Positions 49,711-58,471 of a stretch of 64,000 bases of DNA are shown one piece after another; the stretch's first letter is position 1, and the number at the start of each line of letters is the position of its first letter. Both the position numbers and the translations under genes were made by a program. The stretch comes from Streptomyces spiramyceticus. GTDB lineage: Bacteria; Actinomycetota; Actinomycetes; Streptomycetales; Streptomycetaceae. The notes under the pieces were generated by a model that worked only from the letters and a program-made list of their open reading frames with translations, did no database searches and was not told the origin of the DNA. Location of the stretch: contig NZ_JARBAX010000001.1 in the NCBI RefSeq assembly GCF_028807635.1, forward strand, positions 310,001 to 374,000, written 5' to 3'.

Positions 49711-51483
49711 ATGGGACGTCACAGCTTGCCCGACGACGCCGCGACGGACGGAACCAGGTCCCGCCCACCCGTACACCGTCGCACGGTCGCCATCGCCACC
49801 ATGCTCGTCCTGAGCGTGGCTGCGGGCACCGCGGTCGCGGTGCAGGGCGGCCTCCTGTCCTTCTCCGGCTCCTGCGCCGACTCGGCCGTACGGCTGAAGG
49901 TGGTCGCATCCCCCGATGCCGCCCCCGCCGTACGCGCGGCCGCCCAGTACGCCCGCGACGAGGAGGTCACCTCCGACGGGCGGTGCCTCGACGTGGCCGT
50001 CGTCGCCCGCGACGCGTACAAGGTCGCCGACGCCGTCACCGCCGGTACGGCCGAGCCCGACTACCAGGTGTGGATTCCGGATTCCGATCTGTGGGTCCAG
50101 CGCGCAGAGAGCTCCGGCGACGGATCACCCCTCACGTCGGTCGGCAATGTCGCCTCGTCGCCGGTCGCCCTGGCCATGGTTCCGTCGGCGGCCAAGTCGC
50201 TGGGCTGGCCGAGGAAGACGTACACCTGGGCCGAGATGTCGGCCGCCGCGACCGAGAAGGACACCTTGCGCCTCGGAGCGGCGGACCCCGCCCGCAGCGC
50301 CACCGGTCTCCTCGCGCTCACCAGCATCGGCCGGTCGGCGCACAAGAAGTCCCCGGAGGGCGATACGAAGGTCGCGGCCACCGCCAAACTGCTCTCGCAG
50401 CGCATATCGGACACCGACGCCCAGGTTCTCCAGACACTGGCCCAGGACGACTCCGGTACGGAGAAGGGCAACCCCCGCCGCAACCAGGCCGTACTCCTCT
50501 CGGAGCAGGCGGCCTTCGCGCACAACACCGCCGGCGGCAGCCCCGGCCTCGAACTCTTCTACCCGAAGGACGGAGCGCCGCAGCTCGACTACCCGTACAC
50601 GCTGGTCAATGAGCCCGAGCTGTCCACCGACCAGAGCCGGGCGGCTCTGCGTTTCATGACCCTGCTGGGCGAGCCGGAGAGCCGCAAGTTCCTCGTCGAC
50701 CGAGGCTTCCGTATGCCCGACAAGCCCGTGTCCGAAGGCGTTGTACGGGTGGCGGGCGGCCGCGCGCCCCAGCCGTACGCCCTGGCCACGACCGAGCCGC
50801 CGTCCCAGAAGGACATCGAGGAAACGCTCGGCATGTGGACCATCACCGTGCAGAGCGCCCGGCTGACGACGGTGGTCGACGCCTCGGGTTCGATGGCCAC
50901 GGCCGTGCCCGGTCGCGGCAGCCAGTCGCGCATGGATGTCACCAAGGCATCACTGCTCCAGGCCCTCTCCCAGTTCACGCCCGAGGACGAGATCGGTCTG
51001 TGGGACTTCGCCACGAACCTCGACGGTGACCGCGACTACCGCAAGAAGGTTCCGACCACCCGGCTCGGCGACCCCGCGTCCGGCGGCGGCACTCACCGCG
51101 ACAAGATCTCGGCGGCCTTCTCCGCGCTGGCCCCTGTGCCGGGCGGTGCGACGGGCCTGTACGACACCACTCTGGCCGCGTACAAGGACGCCAAGGCCAA
51201 CTACGCGAGCGGCAAGTTCAACGCCGTCGTCATCCTCACCGACGGCTCGAACCAGGACGCGGTCAGCATCTCGCGCAGCGCCCTGATCGCCGAACTGAAG
51301 CGGATCGCGGACCCGCAGCGGCCGGTCCCACTGATCGCCATCGCGGTGGGCCCCGACGCCGACAGGGAGGAGATCGAACAGATCGCCACCGTGACGGGCG
51401 GTGGCGGTTACCAGGTCAGTGACCCGGCCGAGATCCACGCCGTAATCCTCAAGGCGATCATGGAGGCGGGCCAGGGCGGCTGA
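49711..51483 (+). CDS. Substrate-binding and VWA domain protein
   Basis: A 590-residue surface protein. RRTVAIATMLVLSVAAGTAVAV is an N-terminal membrane anchor. Residues ~50-330 form a periplasmic-binding-like domain (CADSAVRLKVVASPDAAPAVRAAA, PDYQVWIPDSDLWVQRA). Residues ~385-590 form a von Willebrand A domain with MIDAS DASGSMA (Asp390), a second metal Thr near GGATGLYDTTLAAY, and VVILTDGSNQDA. It may bind proteins at the cell surface through Mg2+. GAGGAGGGGC precedes ATG 49711. Ligand unknown. Confidence 0.9.
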   Translation: MGRHSLPDDAATDGTRSRPPVHRRTVAIATMLVLSVAAGTAVAVQGGLLSFSGSCADSAVRLKVVASPDAAPAVRAAAQYARDEEVTSDGRCLDVAVVARDAYKVADAVTAGTAEPDYQVWIPDSDLWVQRAESSGDGSPLTSVGNVASSPVALAMVPSAAKSLGWPRKTYTWAEMSAAATEKDTLRLGAADPARSATGLLALTSIGRSAHKKSPEGDTKVAATAKLLSQRISDTDAQVLQTLAQDDSGTEKGNPRRNQAVLLSEQAAFAHNTAGGSPGLELFYPKDGAPQLDYPYTLVNEPELSTDQSRAALRFMTLLGEPESRKFLVDRGFRMPDKPVSEGVVRVAGGRAPQPYALATTEPPSQKDIEETLGMWTITVQSARLTTVVDASGSMATAVPGRGSQSRMDVTKASLLQALSQFTPEDEIGLWDFATNLDGDRDYRKKVPTTRLGDPASGGGTHRDKISAAFSALAPVPGGATGLYDTTLAAYKDAKANYASGKFNAVVILTDGSNQDAVSISRSALIAELKRIADPQRPVPLIAIAVGPDADREEIEQIATVTGGGGYQVSDPAEIHAVILKAIMEAGQGG

Positions 51484-51532
51484 GCGCCGCGTCCGCCGCG
51501 ATCACCCCGATCCGCCGCCATCACCCGGCTTC

Positions 51533-53041
51533 TCACCCGGGAGCCGGGAACCCCACCGGCCAGGTGTGCACCGGCTCGCCCTCGTGCATCAGCTCGCTGT
51601 AGCGGCGGGTGGTGGCCGCCAGCGCCGCCTCGCGCTCCAGACCGGCGTCCAGGGCCCTGTGGTACGTGTCCACCTGCCAGGACGCCCCGTTGACGCGCCG
51701 CCTGCACCGCTGCTCGATGACCCCGAGGTAGAGGTCGCGGTCCGCGGGCTCGATACCCCAGGCGTCGAGCCCCGCCGCGGCCAGCGGGAGCAGTTCGTCC
51801 CGTACGAGCTTCACAGCCGGCACCCGCGTCGTGCCGCTCCCCCGGCCCGGCTTCGGCCAGACGATCTCGGCGTCGATGCCGTCGCGGCAGGCGGCGTCGA
51901 AGTTCGCGGCCGCGACCTCGAAGGGCAGCCGCGTCCACACGGGACGCGCGTCCTCGGCGAGGGCCCGGACCAGGCCGTAGTAGAAGGCGGCGTTGGCGAC
52001 CACATCCGTCACCGTGGGCCCCGCCGGCAGCACCCTGTTCTCGACGCGCAGATGCGGTACGCCGTCGGCCAGCCCGTAAACGGGCCGATTCCAGCGGTAG
52101 ACCGTACCGTTGTGCAGAACGAGTTCCTGCAGACGCGGTACCCCGCCGTCGTCGAGCACGAGCAGTGGGTCTTCCTCGTCGCATATCGGCAGGAGGGCGG
52201 GGAAGTAGCGCAGGTTTTCCTCGAAGAGTTCGTACGCCGAACCGACCCACCTTTCGCCGAACCACGTCCTGGGCCGCACGCCTTGGGCCTGCAGCTCGGG
52301 CGGCCGGGTGTCGGTGGCCTGCTGGAACAGCGGCGGCCTCGACTCGCGCCACAGCTCACGGCCGAAGAGGAACGGCGAGTTGGCGCCCACAGCGATCTGC
52401 GCGGCGGCAACCGCCTGCGCCGCATTCCATACGTCCGCGAACCGGGCCGGTGTGACCTGGAGGTGCAACTGCACGGAGGTACAGGCCGCTTCGGGCGCGA
52501 TGGAGGCAAAGGAGCAGGTCAGCCGCTCCACCCCGTCGATGTCGAGCATGAAGTCCTCGCCGCGCGCCGCGACGATCTGATCGTTGAGCAGCTGGTAGCG
52601 GTCGACGTCGGAGAGGTTCGCCGAGACCAGGTCGTGGCGGCCGAGCGTCGGCAGAATTCCGATCATCACGATGCCCGCGTCGACCTCGTTGGCTTTTCTG
52701 TGGGCATATGCGAGGCCGGTACGCAGTTCCTCGGCGAGCTGGTCGAGAACGCGGCCTCCCAACCGGTGCGGAACAATATTTACTTCCAGATTGAACATAC
52801 CGAGTTCGGTCTGGAAATCACGGCTGGCGATCCGCTCAAGGACCTCCGCGTTCATCATCTTCGGCGTACCGTCGGGCCCGGCGAGATTGAGCTCGATCTC
52901 CAGCCCCATGAGGTTCTTGGGACGGTCGAATCGCTTCTCCTCCAGCAGCCGCCCCAGACCCTCCAGACACTGCTGGAGTTTCCTGCGGTACCTCTGCCGA
53001 TCCGACAGATCGAAGCCGCCCGCCACGACCTTCTCCCCCAT
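51533..53041 (-). CDS. GCS2-family glutamate-cysteine ligase-like enzyme
   Basis: A 502-residue ATP-dependent carboxylate-amine ligase of the GCS2 type. LMGLEIELNLAGPDGTPKMMN supplies the catalytic EIE Mg-binding set. FNLEVNIVPHRLGG, TSVQLHLQVTP and VGANSPFLFG (substrate loop) follow, then RVENRVLPAGPTVTD. Streptomycetes make mycothiol, not glutathione, so the product may be another gamma-glutamyl compound. It is not the EgtA of ergothioneine by context. ATG 53041 follows CGAGGAGGGACG. Confidence 0.87.
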   Translation of the reverse strand: MGEKVVAGGFDLSDRQRYRRKLQQCLEGLGRLLEEKRFDRPKNLMGLEIELNLAGPDGTPKMMNAEVLERIASRDFQTELGMFNLEVNIVPHRLGGRVLDQLAEELRTGLAYAHRKANEVDAGIVMIGILPTLGRHDLVSANLSDVDRYQLLNDQIVAARGEDFMLDIDGVERLTCSFASIAPEAACTSVQLHLQVTPARFADVWNAAQAVAAAQIAVGANSPFLFGRELWRESRPPLFQQATDTRPPELQAQGVRPRTWFGERWVGSAYELFEENLRYFPALLPICDEEDPLLVLDDGGVPRLQELVLHNGTVYRWNRPVYGLADGVPHLRVENRVLPAGPTVTDVVANAAFYYGLVRALAEDARPVWTRLPFEVAAANFDAACRDGIDAEIVWPKPGRGSGTTRVPAVKLVRDELLPLAAAGLDAWGIEPADRDLYLGVIEQRCRRRVNGASWQVDTYHRALDAGLEREAALAATTRRYSELMHEGEPVHTWPVGFPAPG

Positions 53042-53096
53042 CGAAGCGTCCCTCCTCGAGTGGGCGGCCCACAGCATCGGGCTCTCATGTCACGGT

Positions 53097-53524
53097 CGAT
53101 GATGCCCAGACGGGCTGATCAATAACGCCCCGCAGTCACCGAGTACCGGGTACGCTCGATGCGGTGTCCCGGCGGCACATTCACTCGGCATGAAGCAAAA
53201 AGCAGTTTCCACCGGTGGCTGCTCGTGAAAAATGCCGATGAGTTTCGGCCTACCGCTGCCGCTCGGACTTTCGAGGCCACGGGCCTGCGCTCCCGGAGAA
53301 TTGGGAGATTCTCCGCAGGATAAGAGCCGAATACCGCCTTGCCCGCAATGCGCACGTCGGCTAGCAGAAACACCGTGTGAACACGTATCGTATAAACTCC
53401 GTGAACGAGGCAGAGAGTTGGCGCCCGGCCATCGCCCCAAGGCCCCCCTCTGGCCCCGCACGCAGACAGCGCCGTCCGCACTGCCCACGCTCCAACGTGT
53501 CTCCCAAGTGAGAGGCGACCCACC
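53097..53524. other. 428-bp gene-free region upstream of the 53525 gene
   Basis: AT-richer than its surroundings and with no convincing gene on either strand. It contains an inverted repeat CGGAGAAT-TGGGAG-ATTCTCCG (53294-53315) and a TGTGAACACGTATCGTATAA segment near 53375 that could include a promoter. Likely the control region for the actinobacterial gene at 53525. Confidence 0.5.
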
Positions 53525-54148
53525 ATGCCGCTGCATGTCCCCCCGGCCCCCGCGCCCGCCCTGCGCAGCGTCCTCGCGGCACTCGGTTCCCCCACCGCCG
53601 TCCGCGAGGCCCGTCCCCCGGCCCTCCGCGCGGCACAGGGACCGCTCAGCCCCGAACTCCCGCTCCCTGTGCACGTACTGGACCGGATCATCCCGTCCGG
53701 CCGCCCGCCACGCACCCGGCTGACCGGCTGGCGATTCCTGATCCGCAACGGCGACCGCACCGTGGCCGCGGCGGACACCATGCTCACACCCGACGGCTGG
53801 GCCTTCGCGCACTTCTGCGAAGGCCCTTACATCGCATCCAGCGAGCGCGCGCTGCATCAGGCGGAGACAATGACGACGACGACCCGGTACCAGCCGCGCC
53901 TGCTGTCCGTACCGGAGCTGTACATGCTCACGCTGTGGCTGCACGAGGAACCGAACCCCGAGGCCGACGCCGCCGACGGCATGCCCCTTCCGACGGACCT
54001 CCTGGTGCCGCTGGCCCCTGCACCCCCCGGCATCGCATCCCATCGCCCACACCGCGCCGCCGACCTGCTGCCCGTACTGACGCACCGACTCACGCCCTCT
54101 CCCCCTCCTGCCGTCCCGGCCACCCCGCTCCTCGGCCAGCCCGCCTGA
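53525..54148 (+). CDS. Conserved streptomycete hypothetical protein
   Basis: A 207-residue protein with good codon bias. The centre, PHTRL-like RLTGWRFLIRNGDRTVAAAD, then TPDGWAFAHFCEGPYIASSERAL, TRYQPRLLSVPELYMLTLWLH, looks globular, between Pro-rich ends. No signal peptide or catalytic motif. I recognise the sequence pattern as one common among Streptomyces next to gcvP and DUF5999 but not a function. GAGAGGCGACCC precedes ATG 53525. Confidence 0.78.
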   Translation: MPLHVPPAPAPALRSVLAALGSPTAVREARPPALRAAQGPLSPELPLPVHVLDRIIPSGRPPRTRLTGWRFLIRNGDRTVAAADTMLTPDGWAFAHFCEGPYIASSERALHQAETMTTTTRYQPRLLSVPELYMLTLWLHEEPNPEADAADGMPLPTDLLVPLAPAPPGIASHRPHRAADLLPVLTHRLTPSPPPAVPATPLLGQPA

Positions 54149-54190
54149 CAACTCGGCCCAACAGCGCCCCACGGTGCGCTTTCCGCCCCC

Positions 54191-54223
54191 TGTGCCCCGT
54201 GCCCGCTCCGGTCACGGGGCACA
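54191..54223 (+). terminator. Hairpin terminator after the 53525 gene
   Basis: TGTGCCCCGTG (54191-54201) pairs perfectly with CACGGGGCACA (54213-54223) around an 11-nt loop, 43 bp past the stop. Confidence 0.75.
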
Positions 54224-54477
54224 GTGACGCCGGCGCCACCCCCCATCCGGACTAGTCCGTACCGGCCACTCCGAACCACCCGAAGAGAGACCCCAGTTGA
54301 CGTGAACCGTCCGCACGAGTGATGCGTCATTAATCAGTAAGGAGAGCTGCCGCGAAATCCCTGCGGATTGACGCCCGTGGGGCAACACTGGGACCGGACC
54401 GATTGATACGGGGGGCGGCCATGAACACCGCATCGAGCCGCAGGACACTCACTACAACGCAGCGAAAGAACCCTTCC

Positions 54478-54675
54478 ATGTGCCAGCACCAGCCAGCCTG
54501 CCCGACCGCCGAGTCAGCCGATCGGGAAGCCGCGATCCTCGTGGCACACCACCCGGAACAGGGCTGGAGCCTGCTGTGCAACGGCGTCCTCGTCTTCGAG
54601 GACACCGGAGAGCTTCTGCCGGACGGCCAGATCATTGCGCCGCACCGGCCGCTCGACGTGGTCAAGGCCGCGTAG
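54478..54675 (+). CDS. DUF5999 family small protein
   Basis: A 65-residue protein matching the DUF5999 family of streptomycetes. MCQHQPACPTAESADREAA has the Cys-His-Cys start, and WSLLCNGVLVFEDTGELLPDG with APHRPLDVV the conserved end. The three cysteines and His may bind metal. Function unknown. ATG 54478 gives the family length; an in-frame ATG at 54421 preceded by GGGGGGCGG would add 19 residues. A shared bidirectional region with gcvP follows. Confidence 0.85.
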   Translation: MCQHQPACPTAESADREAAILVAHHPEQGWSLLCNGVLVFEDTGELLPDGQIIAPHRPLDVVKAA

Positions 54676-54770
54676 CACAGCCGATACAACCGGATACGAC
54701 GAGGGGCCGGCCCGGAGGAAGTCTCCGAACCGGCCCCGACGCATGTCCGCGCCTGTGTACGTTACGCCCG

Positions 54771-57656
54771 TCAGTTGTCGTACTCATCCATCGGCGGGCA
54801 CGAGCAGACGAGGTTGCGGTCACCGAACGCACCGTCGATCCGGCGCACCGGCGGCCAGTACTTGTCCGCGGCCGACACTCCGGCCGGGAAGACCGCCTCC
54901 TGGCGGCTGTACGCGTGCTCCCACTCCCCGCCGAGCGCGGCCGCGGTGTGCGGCGCGTTGTGCAGCGGGTTGTCGTCCGCGGGCCACTCGCCCGAAGCGA
55001 CCTTCTCGATCTCGCCGCGTATGGCGATCATGGTGTCGCAGAAGCGGTCGATCTCGCCCAGGTCTTCGCTCTCGGTCGGCTCGATCATCAGCGTCCCGGC
55101 CACCGGGAACGACATGGTCGGCGCGTGGAAGCCGTAGTCGATGAGGCGCTTGGCGATGTCGTCGACACTCACGCCCGTCGACTTCGACAGCGGCCGCAGA
55201 TCGACGATGCACTCGTGCGCGACCAGCCCGTTGGGACCGGTGTAGAGCACGGGGTAGTGCGGCTCCAGGCGCTTGGCGATGTAGTTCGCCGCGAGCACGG
55301 CGACCTGCGTGGCCCGCTTGAGGCCCTCGGCGCCCATCAGACGGACGTACGCCCACGAGATCGGCAGAATGCCCGCCGAGCCCCACGGAGCGGCCGAGAT
55401 CGGGCCCACGCCCGTCTCCGGGCCGGCCGACGGCTGGAGCGGGTGGTTCGGCAGGTACGGCGCGAGGTGGGCCCGCACACCGACGGGACCGACACCGGGG
55501 CCGCCGCCACCGTGCGGGATGCAGAAGGTCTTGTGCAGATTCAGGTGCGACACGTCGCCGCCGAACTTGCCGGGCTTGGCCAGCCCCACCAGCGCGTTGA
55601 GGTTGGCACCGTCGACGTACACCTGGCCGCCGGCCTCGTGCACCGTCGCGCAGATGTCGGCGACGTGCTCCTCGAACACCCCGTGCGTGGACGGGTAGGT
55701 GATCATCAGCACCGACAGCTCGTCGCGGTACTGCTCGATCTTGGCGTGCAGGTCCTCGACGTCGACCTCGCCGTCCTCGCGGGTCTTGACGACGACGACC
55801 TTCATGCCGGCCATGACGGCGCTCGCGGCGTTGGTGCCGTGCGCGGACGACGGGATCAGGCACACCGTGCGCTGGTCGTCGCCGTTGGCCCGGTGGTACG
55901 CCCGCACGGCCAGGAGGCCCGCCAGCTCGCCCTGCGAACCGGCGTTGGGCTGGATCGACACCGCGTCGTAGCCGGTGACCTCGGCCAGCCGCTCCTCCAG
56001 CTCACGGATGAGCGTCAGATAGCCCTGCACCTGCTCGACCGGCGCGAAGGGGTGGATCGCCCCGAACTCCGGCCAGGTGACCGGCTCCATCTCGGTGGTC
56101 GCGTTCAGCTTCATGGTGCAGGAGCCGAGCGGGATCATGCCGCGGTCGAGCGCGTAGTCACGGTCTGCCAGCTTCCGCAGGTAGCGCAGCATCGCGGTCT
56201 CGGAACGGTGCTGGTGGAAGACCGGGTGCGTCAGGTAGTCGTCCGTGCGGAGCAGCCCCTCGGGCAGCGCCTCGGCCGTGGCGGCGTCCAGCGCCTCCAG
56301 GTCGGCCTCTACGCCGAATGCGGACCAGACAGCGGCGATCTGGGCGCGGGCCGTCGTCTCGTCGCAGGCGACAGATACGGAGTCGGCGTCGACGAGGTGC
56401 AGGTTGACGCCGCCCTGCCGGGCCGCGGCGACGACATCGGCGGCCTTGCCGGGGACGCGCACGGTCAGGGTGTCGAAGTACGAGCCGTGCACGACCTCGA
56501 CACCGCCGGCCCGCAGGCCCTCGGCGAGCAGCGTCGCGTACCGGTGCGTGCGGCGTGCGATGCCGCGCAGGCCGTCGGGGCCGTGGTAGACGGCGTACAT
56601 CCCGGCCATGACCGCGAGCAGCACCTGAGCGGTGCAGATGTTGCTGGTGGCCTTTTCCCGGCGGATGTGCTGCTCACGGGTCTGCAGCGCCAGCCGGTAG
56701 GCCTTGTTGCCGTCGGCGTCGACGGAGACACCGACGAGCCGCCCCGGCAGGCTGCGCGCGAACTTCTCGCGTACGGCCATGAAGCCCGCGTGCGGACCGC
56801 CGAAGCCCATCGGCACACCGAAGCGCTGGGTCGTGCCGACGGCGATGTCGGCGCCGAGCTCGCCGGGCGAGGTCAGCAGCGTCAGGGCCAGCAGATCGGC
56901 GGCGACGGTGACGATCGCCCCGAGCTCGTGCGCCTGCTCGATGACGGGCTTGATGTCCCGTACGACGCCGGACGCGCCGGGGTACTGGAGCAGCACACCG
57001 AAGACGCCGCGCTCGGCGACCTCGGCGGGAATCCCGTCGGAGAGGTCGGCGACGACGACCGCGACACCGGTCGGCTCCGCGCGCGTCTGGATGACGGCGA
57101 CGGTCTGCGGCAGCGTGTCGGAGTCGATCAGAAAGACGCCGTTCTTGACCTTGCCGACGCGGCGCGCGAGCGCCATGGCCTCGGCGGCGGCGGTGCCCTC
57201 GTCGAGCAGCGAGGCGCCCGAGGTCGGCAGGCCGGTCAGGTCGGCCACCATCGTCTGGAAGTTGAGCAGCGCCTCAAGGCGGCCCTGCGAGATCTCCGGC
57301 TGGTAAGGCGTGTACGCCGTGTACCAGGCCGGGCTCTCCATGACGTTGCGCAGGATCACCGGCGGCGTGAAGGTGCCGTAGTAGCCGAGCCCGATCATCG
57401 GGGCGAGTACCTGGTTCTGGTCCGCGAGCGTGCGCAGCTCGGCCAGCACCTCGGCCTCGGTGCGCGCGTCCGGCAGCCCGAGCGCCCCGGCGCTCTTGAT
57501 GACGTCCGGCACCGCGGCCGCGGTCAGCTCGTCGAGCGAGCCGTAACCGACCTGGGCAAGCATCTTGGCCTGCGCCTCGGCGTCGGGCCCTATGTGGCGC
57601 TGCTCGAAGGGGATGCCACGCTCAAGCTGCGAGAGCGGAATGCGGTTTGCGGTCAT
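54771..57656 (-). CDS. gcvP: Glycine dehydrogenase (decarboxylating), P protein
   Basis: A 961-residue single-chain P protein of the glycine cleavage system, equal to fused GcvPA+Gcv[21 protein letters not shown] starts the N half. [20 protein letters not shown] and [25 protein letters not shown] follow, and the PLP-binding Lys709 sits in [18 protein letters not shown]. It decarboxylates glycine and passes the aminomethyl group to GcvH lipoate. GcvH/GcvT lie elsewhere. GGAGG is 11 nt before ATG 57656. A tandem glycine riboswitch lies upstream. Confidence 0.97.
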   Translation of the reverse strand: MTANRIPLSQLERGIPFEQRHIGPDAEAQAKMLAQVGYGSLDELTAAAVPDVIKSAGALGLPDARTEAEVLAELRTLADQNQVLAPMIGLGYYGTFTPPVILRNVMESPAWYTAYTPYQPEISQGRLEALLNFQTMVADLTGLPTSGASLLDEGTAAAEAMALARRVGKVKNGVFLIDSDTLPQTVAVIQTRAEPTGVAVVVADLSDGIPAEVAERGVFGVLLQYPGASGVVRDIKPVIEQAHELGAIVTVAADLLALTLLTSPGELGADIAVGTTQRFGVPMGFGGPHAGFMAVREKFARSLPGRLVGVSVDADGNKAYRLALQTREQHIRREKATSNICTAQVLLAVMAGMYAVYHGPDGLRGIARRTHRYATLLAEGLRAGGVEVVHGSYFDTLTVRVPGKAADVVAAARQGGVNLHLVDADSVSVACDETTARAQIAAVWSAFGVEADLEALDAATAEALPEGLLRTDDYLTHPVFHQHRSETAMLRYLRKLADRDYALDRGMIPLGSCTMKLNATTEMEPVTWPEFGAIHPFAPVEQVQGYLTLIRELEERLAEVTGYDAVSIQPNAGSQGELAGLLAVRAYHRANGDDQRTVCLIPSSAHGTNAASAVMAGMKVVVVKTREDGEVDVEDLHAKIEQYRDELSVLMITYPSTHGVFEEHVADICATVHEAGGQVYVDGANLNALVGLAKPGKFGGDVSHLNLHKTFCIPHGGGGPGVGPVGVRAHLAPYLPNHPLQPSAGPETGVGPISAAPWGSAGILPISWAYVRLMGAEGLKRATQVAVLAANYIAKRLEPHYPVLYTGPNGLVAHECIVDLRPLSKSTGVSVDDIAKRLIDYGFHAPTMSFPVAGTLMIEPTESEDLGEIDRFCDTMIAIRGEIEKVASGEWPADDNPLHNAPHTAAALGGEWEHAYSRQEAVFPAGVSAADKYWPPVRRIDGAFGDRNLVCSCPPMDEYDN

Positions 57657-57692
57657 CTGCGGAAGGCCTCCTGGTCTGACACGACCTGCGAG

Positions 57693-57714
57693 GGGCACCA
57701 CGGCACGGGTGCCC
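57693..57714 (-). promoter_or_regulatory. Hairpin between the riboswitch and gcvP (expression-platform candidate)
   Basis: In the RNA, GGGCACC (57714-57708) pairs with GGTGCCC (57699-57693), a 7-bp stem between aptamer 2 and the gcvP ribosome site. Its position suits an expression platform that responds to glycine, but the switching partner is not obvious from inspection. Confidence 0.5.
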
Positions 57715-57721
57715 GGACGGC

Positions 57722-57970
57722 CTCCCCCTCTGTCATCTCAACCTGAGAGCTTCACCGGAGGGCCATTGAAGGCACGCTCCGGCTTTCACCGTCGGTGAGG
57801 GAGGGTTCCGTTCCGGACTGTGCTCTCTACGAACACAAGCCCGACCGGCGCCCACCCTGCTTTCCAGAGTGACCTCAACCGTGCGGTACGGGGGCCTGAG
57901 AGATTCCGGGGAGGATTTGCTCCTTCGGCGCCTCCGATACGTTCACCGAAGGACTCTCCCGCACGGGGTC
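57722..57970 (-). ncRNA. Tandem glycine riboswitch
   Basis: Two glycine aptamers precede gcvP on the minus strand. Aptamer 1 (~57966 down to 57878) reads CCGTGCGGGAGAGTCC, then CGCCGAAGGAGCAAATCC and TCTCTCAGGC, closed by CCGCACGG. Aptamer 2 (~57835 to 57722) has AGAGAGCACAGTCC, then GAAGCTCTCAGGTTGAG. The core GGAGAG and CUCUCAGG elements are present in aptamer 1 and partly in aptamer 2. Glycine is expected to switch gcvP on. Confidence 0.92.
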
Positions 57971-58087
57971 AGCAGCCATTGGCCAGCCTACCAGCGAGGC
58001 CCGTCACCCATCCCTCGAGTGGCCGGGGCCCCCGATGTGCACTTTCGTAGTGTGTACGGGGAGCAGCTGCGATCAGTTGGAGGGACC

Positions 58088-58471
58088 GTGCAGACCGACA
58101 TCGATCCACGCAGCCTGATTGGCCGGAAGGCGTTCGACCGCAACGGCAACAAGATCGGAACAGTGGACGAGGTGTACCTCGACGACGCCACCGGGGTCCC
58201 CGAATGGGCAGCTGTACGCACCGGCCTGTTCAGCCGGGACGCCTTCGTCCCCCTGGAGCCCAGCGAGGTCGTGAACGACTCCCTCCGCGTCCCCTACGAG
58301 CGCTCGCTCATCAAGGACGCCCCCGACTTCGGCGTCGGCCGCCACCTCTCCCCGGCACAGGAGCTGCAGCTCTACCACCACTACGGGCTCGATATCTCGT
58401 TCCCCGCTCCCGACACGCCTGAGGCGTCTGACAAGGACTTCGGCAAGATCGCCGGCGACGACACCGCCTGA
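58088..58471 (+). CDS. PRC-barrel domain protein
   Basis: A 127-residue protein with one PRC-barrel (RimM/photoreaction-centre-like) beta-barrel at ~residues 6-75. RSLIGRKAFDRNGNKIGTVDEVYLDDATGVPEWAAV and SRDAFVPLEPSEVVNDSLRVPY are the barrel strands. A C-terminal helix and an acidic tail end in SDKDFGKIAGDD. Such stand-alone PRC proteins occur widely in streptomycetes; function unknown. GTG 58088 follows GGAGGGACC. The last 91 bp overlap the convergent dinB. Confidence 0.87.
   Translation: MQTDIDPRSLIGRKAFDRNGNKIGTVDEVYLDDATGVPEWAAVRTGLFSRDAFVPLEPSEVVNDSLRVPYERSLIKDAPDFGVGRHLSPAQELQLYHHYGLDISFPAPDTPEASDKDFGKIAGDDTA

Noticed and set aside
53119..53787. A 222-codon minus-strand frame in the 53-kb region
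   Set aside because: Arg/Ser/Cys-rich random composition and antisense to the better-supported gene at 53525.
54480..57746. A 1088-codon open frame opposite gcvP
   Set aside because: Composition is Arg/Gly/Asp/His-rich with no domains; it is the antisense shadow expected of a very high G+C gene. gcvP is unmistakable on the other strand.
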